A stretch of 64,000 nucleotides of DNA, from assembly GCA_001931905.2 (NCBI GenBank), contig MSJI02000867.1, positions 62,001 to 126,000 of the forward strand, read 5' to 3'. This DNA comes from Cladosporium sp. IMV 00045 (lineage: Eukaryota; Ascomycota; Dothideomycetes; Cladosporiales; Cladosporiaceae). The notes beneath the pieces are model-generated. The model was not told the origin of the DNA and did no database searches. It saw only the letters and a program-made list of their open reading frames with translations. Made by a program: the position numbers and the translations under genes. Shown one piece after another: positions 45,672 through 56,766 of the stretch (position 1 is the first letter of the stretch; the number at the start of each line of letters is the position of its first letter).

Positions 45672-47138
45672 TCAGATATTCTCCGTTGGCCATAACTTGG
45701 CTTCATTACAGGCCTCCGTCTCCGTCCGAGACTTCTCGATCCTCTCCATCATCCAACCACTCACCGCGTCTTCAAGAGACTTTCCCTCGGTGTCTTCGAT
45801 CCGGTCCTCGGCGGATCCAAGCTGTGGCCGATTCTCCAAAGCCCAGCCAAACCTGACCCTTTTCCCAGCCTTGCAAGAGCCGGGCCTCCACGACCACTGC
45901 AGACACTCGTCGGTCTCCTCGCAAAACTTATTGCAAGCTTCTGCGCTAACCGTGTGCGGACGTTCCTCTTTCTCCTCGGACTCCGCAGAGAACTTCCAAT
46001 CATTACTCAGATTGTCCCATCCCGGCAGTGAGCCGTTGGTGGCAAGGAGGCGCGGGTGGACGAAGGCATGGTAATAGTCCTTGAACAAGATTGGTTTGTT
46101 GGTACCGTAATTGATGCTCCAGCGGCGCTCAAATTGCCACAGTTTGTCAATCATAGCCGAATCCACGTGGTGCCAAGTTACCGCGGGCCTGCACCAGTGC
46201 GTTGAAGACCAATCGAGAGAGGTCACCGTTTCGCCTTGTATGAGCGGGAATGAACGGAGTAGATGGATGGGTGGGTCGACAGCAAGAAACACTTTTGCGA
46301 TGATGAGGTCACCACAGCAATCATTGTCGACTAGCTTTTCCCATTCAGTGAGGTTCCCTTGGTACGTCTTGCTCAAACTTTCAGCGGCGGTGGAGGAGAG
46401 GAGCCAGCCGCTACCACCATGTCCGAACTCTGTGTCTCCGATCATGACTTGCGCACCGGCGAAGATGGGTTCTTTGTGGTCGAGCTTCGCGATCCATGGG
46501 AGCAGGTTGTGTAGTGAGACGTAGGTGTCCGCCTCAACGAAGAAGTACCACTTCTTGCGCTCACCAAAGACCTCACGAGCATCGCTGATCATGGGTAAGA
46601 ATTTCCACTTGTCTAGTTGCCAGCTCTTTTCGCCTCTTAGATCCGCTGCGTCGCCTCCGAGATGGTAGTATTCGTTGAGAGTTTTATACTGCTTCAGTTG
46701 CTCCCGCTCGGTGCGGGCATGATCGGAGGTCAGGGCGAGAGCATCTCGGACATGGGCGCCTGCGACTTCCTGCTCGATGTCGGAGTAGATGAGGTGATCT
46801 TTGACGCAATCAAAGGTGGTGTACAAGTGCATCGGCAGTTTCTGATAGATCTCCGTCGAGCCGGTCTTCAGTATGATGGCAAGGTCTTCAAGGCCACTGT
46901 ATTCGGCACAGCGCATCTCGCGGCGCTGGTCAAGTACGGGTCCGTCTCCCTCCAGATATGCATGGTATGATCTTGACCATGCTTCGCTGCCCGCTTTGCT
47001 GAAAGCCTTGATGGATTGTTCGATCGAGTCGATGTCCCAGAGACGCTTGAACAGCGCCAGACACAGCACGCAGGTGACTGCGAGCAGGATGCGCTGTGCG
47101 CGGTACATGCTGCGCAAACGATCGCTGCTGGCGCTCAT
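45672..47138 (-). CDS. GT31-like Golgi glycosyltransferase (488 aa)
   Basis: A single exon. Type II membrane topology: short basic cytosolic N terminus, one anchor (about 16-31, RILLAVTCVLCLALF), stem, then a lumenal catalytic domain. LAIILKTGSTEIYQKLPMHL opens the Fringe-like fold. WYFFVEADTYVSLHNLLPW (about 198-214) contains the EAD variant of the DxD metal/nucleotide-sugar motif. FGHGGSGWLLSSTAAE is the usual acceptor-site Gly-rich loop. NDCCGDLIIAKVFL follows. The C-terminal third includes a six-cysteine-type PAN/apple-like block (ACNKFCEETDECLQWSW). This fungal GT31 group has been annotated but not assigned donor or acceptor. A role in cell-surface glycan or protein glycosylation is inferred. 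Converges on the permease gene. Confidence 0.85.
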   Translation of the reverse strand: MSASSDRLRSMYRAQRILLAVTCVLCLALFKRLWDIDSIEQSIKAFSKAGSEAWSRSYHAYLEGDGPVLDQRREMRCAEYSGLEDLAIILKTGSTEIYQKLPMHLYTTFDCVKDHLIYSDIEQEVAGAHVRDALALTSDHARTEREQLKQYKTLNEYYHLGGDAADLRGEKSWQLDKWKFLPMISDAREVFGERKKWYFFVEADTYVSLHNLLPWIAKLDHKEPIFAGAQVMIGDTEFGHGGSGWLLSSTAAESLSKTYQGNLTEWEKLVDNDCCGDLIIAKVFLAVDPPIHLLRSFPLIQGETVTSLDWSSTHWCRPAVTWHHVDSAMIDKLWQFERRWSINYGTNKPILFKDYYHAFVHPRLLATNGSLPGWDNLSNDWKFSAESEEKEERPHTVSAEACNKFCEETDECLQWSWRPGSCKAGKRVRFGWALENRPQLGSAEDRIEDTEGKSLEDAVSGWMMERIEKSRTETEACNEAKLWPTENI

Positions 47139-48418
47139 TGAGGATGGACAGTGTCTTCATTTTCGCAACTGGCGACGTCGTGAAGATGGATTGTCTCCCT
47201 TGTGACACATTCTGGCGTGAAGTAAGGGATGGGCCTCAAATGCGACGCCCAGTGAGATGGAGGCCACGCAAGAAAGCTGTCGTTCGCGAAGGACAGTCGG
47301 TGGTGGCTGCGGAGGCACTGCGATGGTCAATTAACATCATTGGTAGCACCTACTGTGGTATTGCAAGTGGATGACATGGTCAGAATGGTACGAGAACACG
47401 TGAAGCCATGGCTCGTCACGTTGAATGTCTAGATCTTGAACGGTCATCAACCTCAGGCAGCATCATTCCCGTCAAAGCCGCGGCGTTCTCGGGTATCGCA
47501 ATGGATATAGAGAGATATCGGGTGTATCTTAGAAAGAGAGTTGGCGGAGATGCGGAAATGTCTTGCGGACTACCGACACCGAGCCAACCGCTCAAGATGA
47601 TGAGAGACAAGTGTTAGGGTTGGGTTAGCATGATTGACTACCAGCTTCAGGAAATCTGCCTTGGTTGCACCGTCTCGATCAAAGAACAATTTTGGATGGC
47701 CGTAATGAGCAACTAGCACCTTACACAAAATGTTGCGCTGCTGAAACTTGGATTTCGGGCGTTCAGAGCGTTTGATGAAGAGAGAATAAGGTATCTGCAC
47801 ATTGAACGCTGGGAATTGCACAAAACGCCAAACATCTACTGCCTGGTCATGTCGAAGGGGATGGAAGTATCATCACAGTCTTCAGTGAGCCTCCATAAGT
47901 GCGCCGTATCGGAAAGATCGAATGAAATTTTCGAATAATAAGGCACCTTCCACACGTAAGGCTCAAGATAGCATTTAATACCTTTGTTTTTGCAGGATCG
48001 AAAAGTCATTTGCCAGGTAATCTCATCGCTATCGCTATCGATAACGGCCGTTGCCGGTCGCTTATCTGGATCTGTCTCAGGGATCTTCACTCCAGATGTT
48101 TCTCGACCAATGACAACATCGATCCATCATCTCTACCTACCAATTCTACAACGGCTTTCAAGTCGCTCAGGCCACAAACATCGGACATTTTCCTCATGCT
48201 TAACGTCAGGGCTCCATTCAGATCGCCGCTACTCCTGTACGTGCGCCTTCGTGCAGTGTCTATATCTGGAAGAGATCATATACCCTGTTGTCATCATGGC
48301 GGGACTCAGATCAACGCACCGGCCATGGCTTCTACAGCGTGAAAAGAACGTTTGGTGTCGCAGGGAGGCTGTTCTTTTGCGAAGTATCTAACCTTTGAGA
48401 TCACAAGCCGTGCCTGTG
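47139..48418. other. Intergenic region with possible gene remnant
   Basis: 1.3 kb between divergent glycosyltransferase and FAD-oxidase genes. Mostly no signal, except for a minus-strand frame at 47836-48120 described separately. The right end contains the oxidase promoter. Confidence 0.4.
47836..48120 (-). pseudogene. Possible gene remnant, protein-like frame without start
   Basis: On the minus strand a frame open from a stop just upstream (about 48120) to TAG at 47836 reads like real protein: DVVIGRETSGVKIPETDPD, then a Cys/aromatic-rich stretch around MTFRSCKNKGIKCYLEP and YSKISFDLSDTAHLWRL. The first ATG would leave only 57 codons. No upstream acceptor site fits the frame. I do not recognise the family. 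It may be the tail of a decayed gene or a last exon whose partner I missed. Confidence 0.25.
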
Positions 48419-50361
48419 ATGATATTCCGCTTGCTTGGCGTCCTTGCTCTGACGACGAGCGCAGCATGCCGCTCTCATAACGCGACTTGCAAGCCTGTCT
48501 TTCACTCTGCAGGCTGGCCTTCACCGACTGCTTGGGATCACCTCAACAATACGGTATCAGGCCGACTCATCGCTCCTACTCCTCCAGGAGCGGTTTGCCA
48601 CAGGGATCACCCGCAATACAACAATGTTTCGTGCATCGAGCTTACCGACCAATGGACAAACACATCTTTCCATGCGATGAATCCGGTGTCGGCAGACTAC
48701 AACGAATTCACATGCCCCCCGGAAGACGGGCAGCCATGCTCCGGTGCGGGATATCCCCGATACGTCGTCGAAGCGGTCGAAGCCCAGGATGTGCAGCACG
48801 CCGTGTCGTTCGCAGCTGAGACTGGCGTACGCTTGATCGTGAAAGGCACAGGGCACGATTTTCTGGGAAGGTGAGAAAGAGACATCGTATTGACATAGAC
48901 GACTCTACTGACAAGCTGTAGATCTTCTGGCTCCGACTCGCTCTCGATCCATACCCACCGCTTGAAAGGATTTGAGCTCAACAGCACCGATCCTAGGGCG
49001 ACGGCTCGCGGAGGATCTGCATCTCTCAAGATCTGCGCCGGCGAACAAATGCGTGATCTTTACGAATTCGCAGCAAGGCACAACCTCACAGCTCTCGGAG
49101 GAGCAGACCTCAATGTCGGAATTGGAGGGTGGCTCTCACACGCTGGACATAGCCCAGTCTCGGCTCGCTACGGTATGGGAGCTGATCAAGTTCTCGCGAT
49201 GGAGGTGGTGACAGCCGATGGAACTTTGCGGACTGTCGATGAGAACAACGACCCTGACCTCTTCTGGGCGCTGCGAGGTGTATGTTTCACATCCTCCCTC
49301 CCCCTTTGACGTGCGCTGACCAAGGTCCAGGGTGGCGGAAGCAACTTCGCTGTGATGATATCGGCCACTATGAAAGTCTATCCAGCCCTACCATTCACCA
49401 TAATCACCTACACGTACAGCACTTCACCGAATTCCGACGCCTTCTGGTCTCTTATCGCTTACTGGGCCTCGCAGCTTCCCAGACTCTCGGAAGCAGGTCT
49501 CATGGGCTATCACTACCCTATTCCTTCCGACCCTACCGAGAAGAATTCATCTCTCGCTGGCAAGCTCCAAGGAGAATGGATCGGTCCTGAGCTCACAAAG
49601 TCCGAAATTGAAGCTCTGCTTGAGCCCATGAACAAGCATATCCGCTCAGGAGAATTGGGAGCTTCAGTAGTCATCAGTAACACCAGCACGAGCGGCAGCC
49701 ACTTCAGCCAACTCTTGGTCTCGGAGTTCTCAGCGCAATCAGCTGGCAAGCCAGCACGCCTCGGCAGCAGATTGCTCGACGGCAAGGCTTTGTCGAAACC
49801 TCTAAGTGAGCTCAAAGACGCATTCAGGACAGCGCACGGCAAATCACAGGGATTGCAGATCTTCAACATTGCCGGTAAAGGTGCGAGAGAGCCCGCGGGA
49901 GGAATTCCTGGCGGCTCCAACGCCGTTTTGCCCGCTTGGAGGAGGACATATGCACATGTTGGTACGTTCACGCTCTCGATACCTCGCCATGCTCTTCGCC
50001 TCTTTCTGACTGACGCATTCCAGTGATCCCTTACTCCTGGCCGAGCTCCAGCAACGCGACTGTCGAACAGGACATGAAGACCGACCTCCGTGAGGAGGCA
50101 AACCCAGCACTCATGTCACTTGCACCGGACACAGGTGCTTATGCCAGCGAATCCGATCCGACAGCAGAGAACTGGCGGGATAATTTCTATGGAGATCTCT
50201 ACCCGAGGCTACTTGCGATTAAGAAGAAGTGGGACCCCCAGGGCGTGTTTTGGTACAAAAATGGCGTCGGCAGTGAGCTGTGGGAGCCGAAGGGTCCTTG
50301 GGGTATTGAGAATGGTGTTGGACAGAATCCGGTACAGCTTTGCAGGGCTGGTGGCCACTGA
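48419..50361 (+). CDS. Secreted FAD-linked oxidase, BBE/isoamyl-alcohol-oxidase-like (4 exons, 592 aa)
   Basis: Exons 48419-48870, 48922-49279, 49331-49961 and 50024-50361 join in frame (GTGAGA...TGTAG; GTATGT...TCCAG; GTACGT...TCCAG). Signal peptide MIFRLLGVLALTTSAACRS. The FAD_binding_4 domain has VKGTGHDFLGRSSG, whose His (about 146) is the expected covalent FAD link, and GGADLNVGIGG...GHSPVSARYGMGADQVL. Where bicovalent family members have a Cys in this second loop, none is present here. ALRGGGGSNFAVM closes the FAD site. The C-terminal BBE segment has WRDNFYGDLYPRLLAIKKKWDPQGVFWYKNGVGSE in the usual place. The overall plan matches fungal isoamyl-alcohol-oxidase-type proteins. Likely oxidises an alcohol, sugar or phenolic outside the cell with O2. 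Confidence 0.88.
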
Positions 50362-50461
50362 GGAAAGAGGCAACGCTACGGATGAGCGTTCCTTTAAGAT
50401 TAAGAATAGGCTTGACCAACAGGTACAAAACTGAAGAATTATTCTCAAGGCTATCCAGCGC

Positions 50462-51169
50462 CTACTGCTGCCTACAAGTCTGCAATCTGCCATCTGGCCA
50501 TCTCAAGCTGACCTCCTCATTCGACTCGATGATCACATCAGTATGGTATCTACACTCAGCAATAAAATCGTTATTCTTCGCATCTCCCTCATCATAACTC
50601 CTCAAACTCTCCTCCATACTGCTCGCCTTGCCCTTACTCAACCTCCGCTCCGCAACCCTCTGGCGCACAAGATCAGGACGCACGTGGATGAACCACTTCT
50701 CGTCGACGAGGTGTTCGATTTGCCGCCAGGGCTCGCGGTCGGCGAGCATGTAGATTCCCTCAAAGACGACCACCTCGCTGTCGGCGTGCACGCTTTCCGC
50801 GTCGGGGATTGGCTCGAATTTGCCGTCTTCGTCAACGCCCGGGCACGAGACTGCGTGGCCTAGTCCCAGTTCGCGGAGTTTCTTGAGGAAGTCTACGACG
50901 GCTTGGCCGTCGAAAGTGTCGATGGAACCTTTGTTCTGCTTCTGCTCTTCTGTCAAGACGTGCGAGGGTTTGACGAAGCCTTCGACCGAGATGTGCTGGC
51001 ATTTGAGGCCCTTCTTGTTGACATGGTCGGAGATGGCGCCGGCGATAAAGCTTTTGCCGCTTCCTGGACCGCCTGCCAGGGCGACGAGAGTGCGGTGTTT
51101 GGGCTTCTGGCGAGCATGGTGGGAGTGGATGCGATCAGCCAGGAGGGCGGCGAGGTCCTCGGTCTTCAT
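50462..51169 (-). CDS. P-loop small-molecule kinase, uridine-kinase/PRK-like (235 aa)
   Basis: A single exon from ATG 51169. Walker A GGPGSGKS at residues 33-40, a phosphoribulokinase/uridine-kinase-like order of elements: HISVEGFVKPSHVLTEEQ with the substrate-side acidic/His region, IDTFDGQAVVDFLKKL, then the Walker-B-like strand VVVFEGIYMLADREPW. LVDEKWFIHVRPDLVRQRVAERRL is the arginine-rich lid. Yeast Yfh7-type and related fungal kinases share this layout. It probably phosphorylates a nucleoside, pantothenate or sugar-like small molecule with ATP in the cytosol; the substrate cannot be assigned. The frame extends 24 codons upstream without an ATG. Converges on the FAD-oxidase gene with a 100-bp gap. 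Confidence 0.82.
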   Translation of the reverse strand: MKTEDLAALLADRIHSHHARQKPKHRTLVALAGGPGSGKSFIAGAISDHVNKKGLKCQHISVEGFVKPSHVLTEEQKQNKGSIDTFDGQAVVDFLKKLRELGLGHAVSCPGVDEDGKFEPIPDAESVHADSEVVVFEGIYMLADREPWRQIEHLVDEKWFIHVRPDLVRQRVAERRLSKGKASSMEESLRSYDEGDAKNNDFIAECRYHTDVIIESNEEVSLRWPDGRLQTCRQQ

Positions 51170-51900
51170 GATGAGCAATTCCTTGCTGCTTGTCTGATAA
51201 GGTGTGCTGTGGTAATTGGGTTGCCTGTACTCGCTGTGCACAGATGGGAAGACTGGCTATGTTCTCGCAGGCGAAGAATCGAGGAATTTTGAGAGTAATG
51301 CCTACCTCGAGCCTCATCGTTGATATTCTTCACGTTGCGAGATAATGGCGCAACCTGCGAGTTCATTGTCTCAACATTCATGCGAACCTGGTAGTGACAA
51401 GGCAAGTATGCCATTGTGACGGTGCCGCGAGGTCAGAACAGAAAAGACACCTCAAAGCAAGACAGAAATGGAGTCTTCGGACCCTGGATGACTTCAGACT
51501 GGCGTGGTTGCGGTTCATAAGTGGATCTGAACTGTGGAGAGCGACGATGAAGTGGAGCCGTGAGGACGGAAATGGCTTTGTTGGTGGCGATGGATTATTA
51601 GGGCAAGTGTAACAGAGGAAAACTCAAAAGACGTTTCGGATTAGAATGGGCGATTTTCAGCAAAGAGGTATAAGTGGCAGGAAGAAAATGTCACCTCCCA
51701 TTGAAAGAGGCCAGCACAGCTGCATAGAGGATAGGAACATTCCGTTTGAGTAGGGTCATGCTGGAAAAGCATGCATCAAGCTCAAAGACTCACACGTTCT
51801 CAAGATCCGCTATCATAAAATCCATGGGTATCATGTTAAAAACAACATCCAAGACCTCCATCAGATCATCCCCCACCGACACCTCACAGAAACAGCCAAC
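51170..51900. other. Intergenic region
   Basis: 730 bp between two minus-strand genes: kinase promoter and MFS 3' flank. No coding or RNA signal recognised. Confidence 0.4.
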
Positions 51901-53854
51901 CTAAGAACTTCTCCTTCCCATCGGCTCATAAGGAAAGCTTCCTGCCACGATCGCCATGAGGATGTACAGCGCAGCGCAAATGTAAATCGGCACAGCAGTG
52001 GCAGTGTTGGCACCAGTCGCAACGCCCGCGCTGACAATGCCCATCATCCTGTTGAGACCGATAGAGACCCCGTTGCCGGTGCCACGATGTGCTGAAGGCA
52101 GGACCTCCGGGGTGTAGGCGTAAAGGGTTCCGTAATATATGTTCTGCCGTCTTGTCAGCGATGTTGGTAGAAGATGATAGTGCACAGGGAGAAGACTGAC
52201 CAAGCAGAAACTGATGGCGCATGTGAATCCCAAGTTCTGCGCATTCGAGCGCACTTGCGTGTATGCGAAGAAAAAGGTCATTGTCACCAGCGCGCCGATG
52301 ATCATTGTGCCACGGCGGCCCCAGAAGAATTTTGACCGGCACATGAAGCCTGCCAGGATTGGGGATGGGATGGAGCTGGCGTTTGCGATGGCGTAGTTGC
52401 GCCATTGCTCGCTGGGAGTGAGGCCGCCGAGTTCTGCGCCGCGGGTGCGGATGTAAATTGGGAGGAAGACGTTGTAGAGAGGGTAGGCGAGGCCGATGAG
52501 GAGCTGAGAAGGGAGAGGGTGTCAGTAATTTACGAAGTATGGGAGGCAGCGTTGAAGCAAAATCTGCCCTGGTGGAAACTCACCCAGCTGAACCAGATGA
52601 GAGAAGTACTCAAACCCATTCTGCGCGTGGCAAAGAGGCCCTTGAAGTGTGAGCCTAATTCAGAGAAAGAGAACTTGCTCTTGCCATGGGCAGAGACCGA
52701 GCCACGACGACCACTGTGGACATCGGTCACACCGCATGCTTGCATGCGCTCGAGAGTAAGAGAGCAAGTGCGGTTGTATGTCTTAGCAATCCACTGCAGC
52801 GTCTCGACAACATCTGCATCCCGGCCTTCACCCACAAGGAATTTAGGGGTCTCGCGCAGGCGGATGACGGTGATGCGAGAGATGCTCATGGCGAAGACGA
52901 GCGCGCCGTTGGCGAACCAGACATAGCGCCAGCCGGGATTGGTGTTCCAATTGCAAGGTTCGCCAGTCTCTGATTCCGGACCTTCGCAGGAGAAGTTGGG
53001 CAGGAAGGCCCAGGCGAAAAGACCAGCGACTAGCTGACCGACACCCCACCAGGCTGCCATCAGAGTGAGCAGCCATTGGTCTTTGGATGGCAGGTATTCC
53101 AGGAAGACAGCGGTATCGAGAACGAGATTGCCACCTGCGCCGAAGGCTGAGAGGCAGGTGAACAGACCGAGCACAATCCAGTTGGGTGAGGCGCCGGCGA
53201 CGACAGCAAAGATACTGCTGAGGAGAAGAGAGACGTTGAAAGCGTACTTGCGGCCGATGATATCTGCGGTGAGACCCCAGAACAGAGCGCCGATCAGCAT
53301 GCCAGTGTAGACGGCGATTGTCAATCCGTTCGTGAAAGAAGGTTCGAACTCATAGACGGCGTAGGTTGCGATGATGGACTGAATGAGGAGAATGAGAGAA
53401 TCGACTGCGTAGCTGGTAGATGAATCAGCACATGTGCTCAGCATTCCCAGTCGACACGCTACATCTGCAAGCCGCAGACTGAATGGCGCTTGCTTCCTCT
53501 CTTCCACTAGCACAACATGGTCGCTGCTACCGAAAGAGTTTTCCCCATCCTCCTTCCGCCCTGCGGTATCCACGTTGTTGTCCCAACTCTTGCGCTCACA
53601 GCCGGGCACAGGGCAACGACTCACCCAAACCCGTTCAAAATGAACAGCTTGACCTGATATCCCGTAAATCCGATCTCGTCAATCGCATCGTTCACCAGAC
53701 GCATCTTCGCATTGAGAACAGGGTCGACGCTCTCGAGATCGAGCAAGTCACCCTTGCGCGTGGTGACAATGTCGCCGTCGCTGTGCCGCGACTGTAACGG
53801 CGTCGCATAGTCGGGTTGAAGGACTTTGTCGTCCCTGGTGGGAGAGGACGCCAT
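51901..53854 (-). CDS. MFS transporter, sugar-porter/SV2-like (4 exons, 534 aa)
   Basis: Exons 53854-53625, 53412-52584, 52503-52201 and 52143-51901 join in frame. Intron 1 is unusually long (212 bp). The cytosolic N terminus includes MRLVNDAIDEIGFTGYQVKLFILNG, the conserved lead-in of fungal SV2-like carriers. Twelve helices follow; between 2 and 3 is LTADIIGRKYAF (G-x-x-x-D-x-x-G-R-[KR] motif). A large cytosolic loop separates the halves (TPKFLVGEGRDADVVETLQWIAK). Helix 10-11 includes TLYAYTPEVLPSAHRGTGNG, the PE-P-x-x-x-R-G signature of this family. Such carriers take up organic acids, sugars or nicotinate-like solutes at the plasma membrane. Substrate unknown. Confidence 0.88.
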
Positions 53855-55627
53855 GGTTGGCGGGGAGGAGTAGGGTGAAGGGCGGTCGTGTGCCTTTCTT
53901 GGCTATTGTCTTCGGTGTTAGTGTTCGAGGATATGTTTGCAATTGTATGTTTTCTCCCTGTGATGCTTCTTGCAGACCGCTGACCCGGTGGACTGTACAA
54001 TGATCGAAAGAAAACCACGCCGGGTCAAGGAAAAAAGAGTCGAGAGAAGAAGATAACCTTACCTATGCCTGGGCATCGCAGGCGACTCGGTAAATTGCTT
54101 GGAAGACGCAGCAGTACCAGGTGGGTGGGCATCCACCGGCGTGAATGCAACATTATTAGCTCTTACCTTGAGGTTAAGGCAGGCTCCATAGCTTGGAAGT
54201 ACCGCATGTTGTGTGTGGGTGGCAGATTAGCACGTGTAGGAGAGATAAGCCTATAAGATCAATGTATGGGCTACAGCGTGCCATGCCGATCGGCGCCGTA
54301 GCGTCTCACTCCTCCGTCGGTGGCGTCTTGGTACTTTGTTTGGATGCACGTGGGGTTGTGTTTTGGCGTGGACGTGAATGAATTGATGGCGAGGTACTGA
54401 GATCGATATGGAGAAAGAAGTTGTAAAGGCGATTTTATGTCGTTGGTATACATTCGAATCACAACAAAGTCGGTGTTGGTAGTGAAAGCGTTGACTTGCC
54501 TGGAGAGGAGAGAAAAGGAGCCAGCTTTGCTGACCTGCCGAGCTTGCTCTGTGCTGAACTTTGCCCTGCCGATCGAGAACGAAGGAAGCGAAGAGCGGAG
54601 ACAGGGTTTGAGTGGGCCGAGGTCAGCGATAAGATGTGTCCTCGCATTCGCATTGATCAAGTTTGTTCTTTTAAATGCTACGTCGAATCGATGTCAGTGG
54701 GCGAGAAAATGGACATACTTTCTATCGCAGAAGCATACCACGTGCAGTTCAGCTGGTCCACCACTCCCGAGGACTGCCGATTGCCAAAATTAAATACAGC
54801 AGTATTTACAACTTGATTTCTTTGTCATACACATAATCGAACGGAGATTACCTTGGCCAGATAAAGTCTTCCTTCTTTTTTGATCTCAACTTCGCTTCCC
54901 AGCCATGCTCGTTCTTCATGCCATTTGGAAACGCTGTACATCCACGTCGGCGTGTCATGTCTTTTCGTGCCATTGAGGAGAATACCCATCCGACATGAGC
55001 TCCTACCCAATGCGAGGATATTGTCGGTCTTCACTCTCAGCTGTGTGAATGACTTGCTTGATCAAAAGAAATCGTTTTGAAAATATGCAGCGTCCAATGT
55101 CTTCTCTTTTATCGTCCTGAACGCTGTCTATCATCAGACATGGCGGTCGACGGCGAATCTCAACAATACAAACGACAAGTGCTAATCACTACCAGATTCG
55201 CCACACATGTAGCAAGAAGTGCATGTTTCCTGAAAATACATCAGCTACGGCCTGATCGAGTGCGCCACAAGACTATCTCCGCACCAACGATGTTGCGACA
55301 AGACTCAAGGGACTTATATTAGAAGAGGGAGAGCCGATCAAAATTGCAACAATGGTAACGCCTTAAGTTACACAAGATCCCTTCTTCCATTGCTGAGTGC
55401 TTCCAGCACTTCGTCAGTCTTGACCAAACATCCTCAGATGATCCCGTCTCAATGGACTGTGCCTTCCTGGTGCAATACATCAACATGCGAATAGTGAACG
55501 CTCGATTCTCTCCTTTCCACAACGAAGCGCTGTTAGTGTTCCCCAGCCCAACATGCTTGCCATGTGTCTCCTTGATATTGTGCAGCTACCCCTTGCCACT
55601 ACCGACAGCATCCTTGATACGAGGAAC
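53855..55627. other. Gene-free region
   Basis: 1.8 kb upstream of the MFS gene and downstream of the first paralog-cluster gene. Frames at 54271-54660 (-) and 54437-54816 (+) overlap antisense and have no motif. No RNA gene or transposon recognised. Confidence 0.45.
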
Positions 55628-56263
55628 TTACTCCGCAGCAGCAGCCTCTCTGGCTGCTCGTTTCTTTGAAGTACGCTCCTTGTTCATCTTGATCATCCTG
55701 AGCACATGGACCTTGTGGTTGATCGCCTCCGTCAGCTTCGGGTAGGGCGCGCAAGCTCGCTGGAGAGCAATCTTGACATCGTCGCTCATGTGCCCGTGGA
55801 CGTCGTCATAGGCGAGAGTGGCAACCATGACGGACATGATCTTGTGACCCGCGGTGCCTTCGACGGCGGCGCCGTATGTGATTTGCAGCAGCTGGAGTTG
55901 CTCTGGAGTCACGAGGTTGTGAGAAAGAAATCCTCTGATGTGGCCCTCTATGTGCGACTGCATGGGTTCGATCTGGAGCAAAGAGACAGCTTGGTGGATG
56001 TCAATGGCCTCTGCAAGGCCCGTGTGGTGGATGGGAATGAAGAGGACCTTGTTGCTGTCGACGAATTTGATCTCTTCGATGACATGCTTGAAAGCTGCAG
56101 CAGAGGGGCCGTATAGGGTGAACCGGTAGATGATATCGGGTGGGGAGTTGAGGATCTTGACGCGAATGGTGCCGCTGTGGGCTTTGATCCGGTCGCCGTC
56201 GATGACTGAGACGAGCGTCTCGTTGCGATTCTCGTCGCGATGAAAGATCTGGACAGATGACAT
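55628..56263 (-). CDS. Paralog 1 of an uncharacterised BTB-like family (211 aa)
   Basis: A single exon from ATG 56263 (MSSVQIFHRDENRNETLVSV); the open frame extends farther but the upstream part looks like leader. The protein starts with a short strand-rich block, then IKFVDSNKVLFIPIHHTGLAEAIDIHQAVSLLQI, and a helical second half IEGHIRGFLSHNLVTPEQLQLLQITYGAAVEG...IMSVMVATLAYDD. It ends in a Lys/Arg/Ala-rich tail (KERTSKKRAAREAAAAE). Its helical half aligns by eye, block for block, with the three plus-strand neighbours at 56767, 58697 and 60181: I-R-x-x-I-x-x-x-L/W, L/F-x-F/P-E-x-F/L, A-F/Y-D. A BTB-like fold followed by a BACK-like helical region is my inference; I do not recognise an exact family. 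Confidence 0.65.
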   Translation of the reverse strand: MSSVQIFHRDENRNETLVSVIDGDRIKAHSGTIRVKILNSPPDIIYRFTLYGPSAAAFKHVIEEIKFVDSNKVLFIPIHHTGLAEAIDIHQAVSLLQIEPMQSHIEGHIRGFLSHNLVTPEQLQLLQITYGAAVEGTAGHKIMSVMVATLAYDDVHGHMSDDVKIALQRACAPYPKLTEAINHKVHVLRMIKMNKERTSKKRAAREAAAAE

Positions 56264-56766
56264 CTTGCTGCTCGAACGGGATTGCCGAATTTCCTGGCGA
56301 GAAAAGAAGGAGTCCGGTTGGCTCTTGGAATGAATCGATGGGGTCGATCGCTCACAGAAGTTGACGTTTACGATGCTCTTCCAACGCTGGGGATTCTGTG
56401 TCAGTCGGTTATGGTGCTGCAATGCTTCCAGGACTGTTCGCACGAGAGGTGGTGGCAAAGTACGCGATTGGTTGGTCGAATATGGGCTTAACGCTTCGAC
56501 GCCTGACGTGCAGCGGGGTGAGTAAGTGAAGTATGGAAAACGTCACATGTCATGAAAAAAGGTCGGCAACTTGTGATTGCATAGCGCTCGTGACTTCTGC
56601 CTGATCTTTTAAGAACTTTTAAGAAACTTATCGACGAGACACTGCATCTACCCGCGACATCCAACACAAGTTTTGGAACCCAGTCTTTCTCTGAAACAGC
56701 AACTCCACCACCACGCGATAATCGAACAACAAAGAAACCAACCTCAACTGCCCCACAACCACCATC
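56264..56766. promoter_or_regulatory. Shared divergent promoter region of paralogs 1 and 2
   Basis: Five hundred base pairs between two divergently transcribed paralogs. A CA-rich leader (AACAACAAAGAAACCAACC, ending ACCATCATG) precedes paralog 2. No strong TATA box was seen. Co-regulation is possible from the geometry. Confidence 0.35.
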
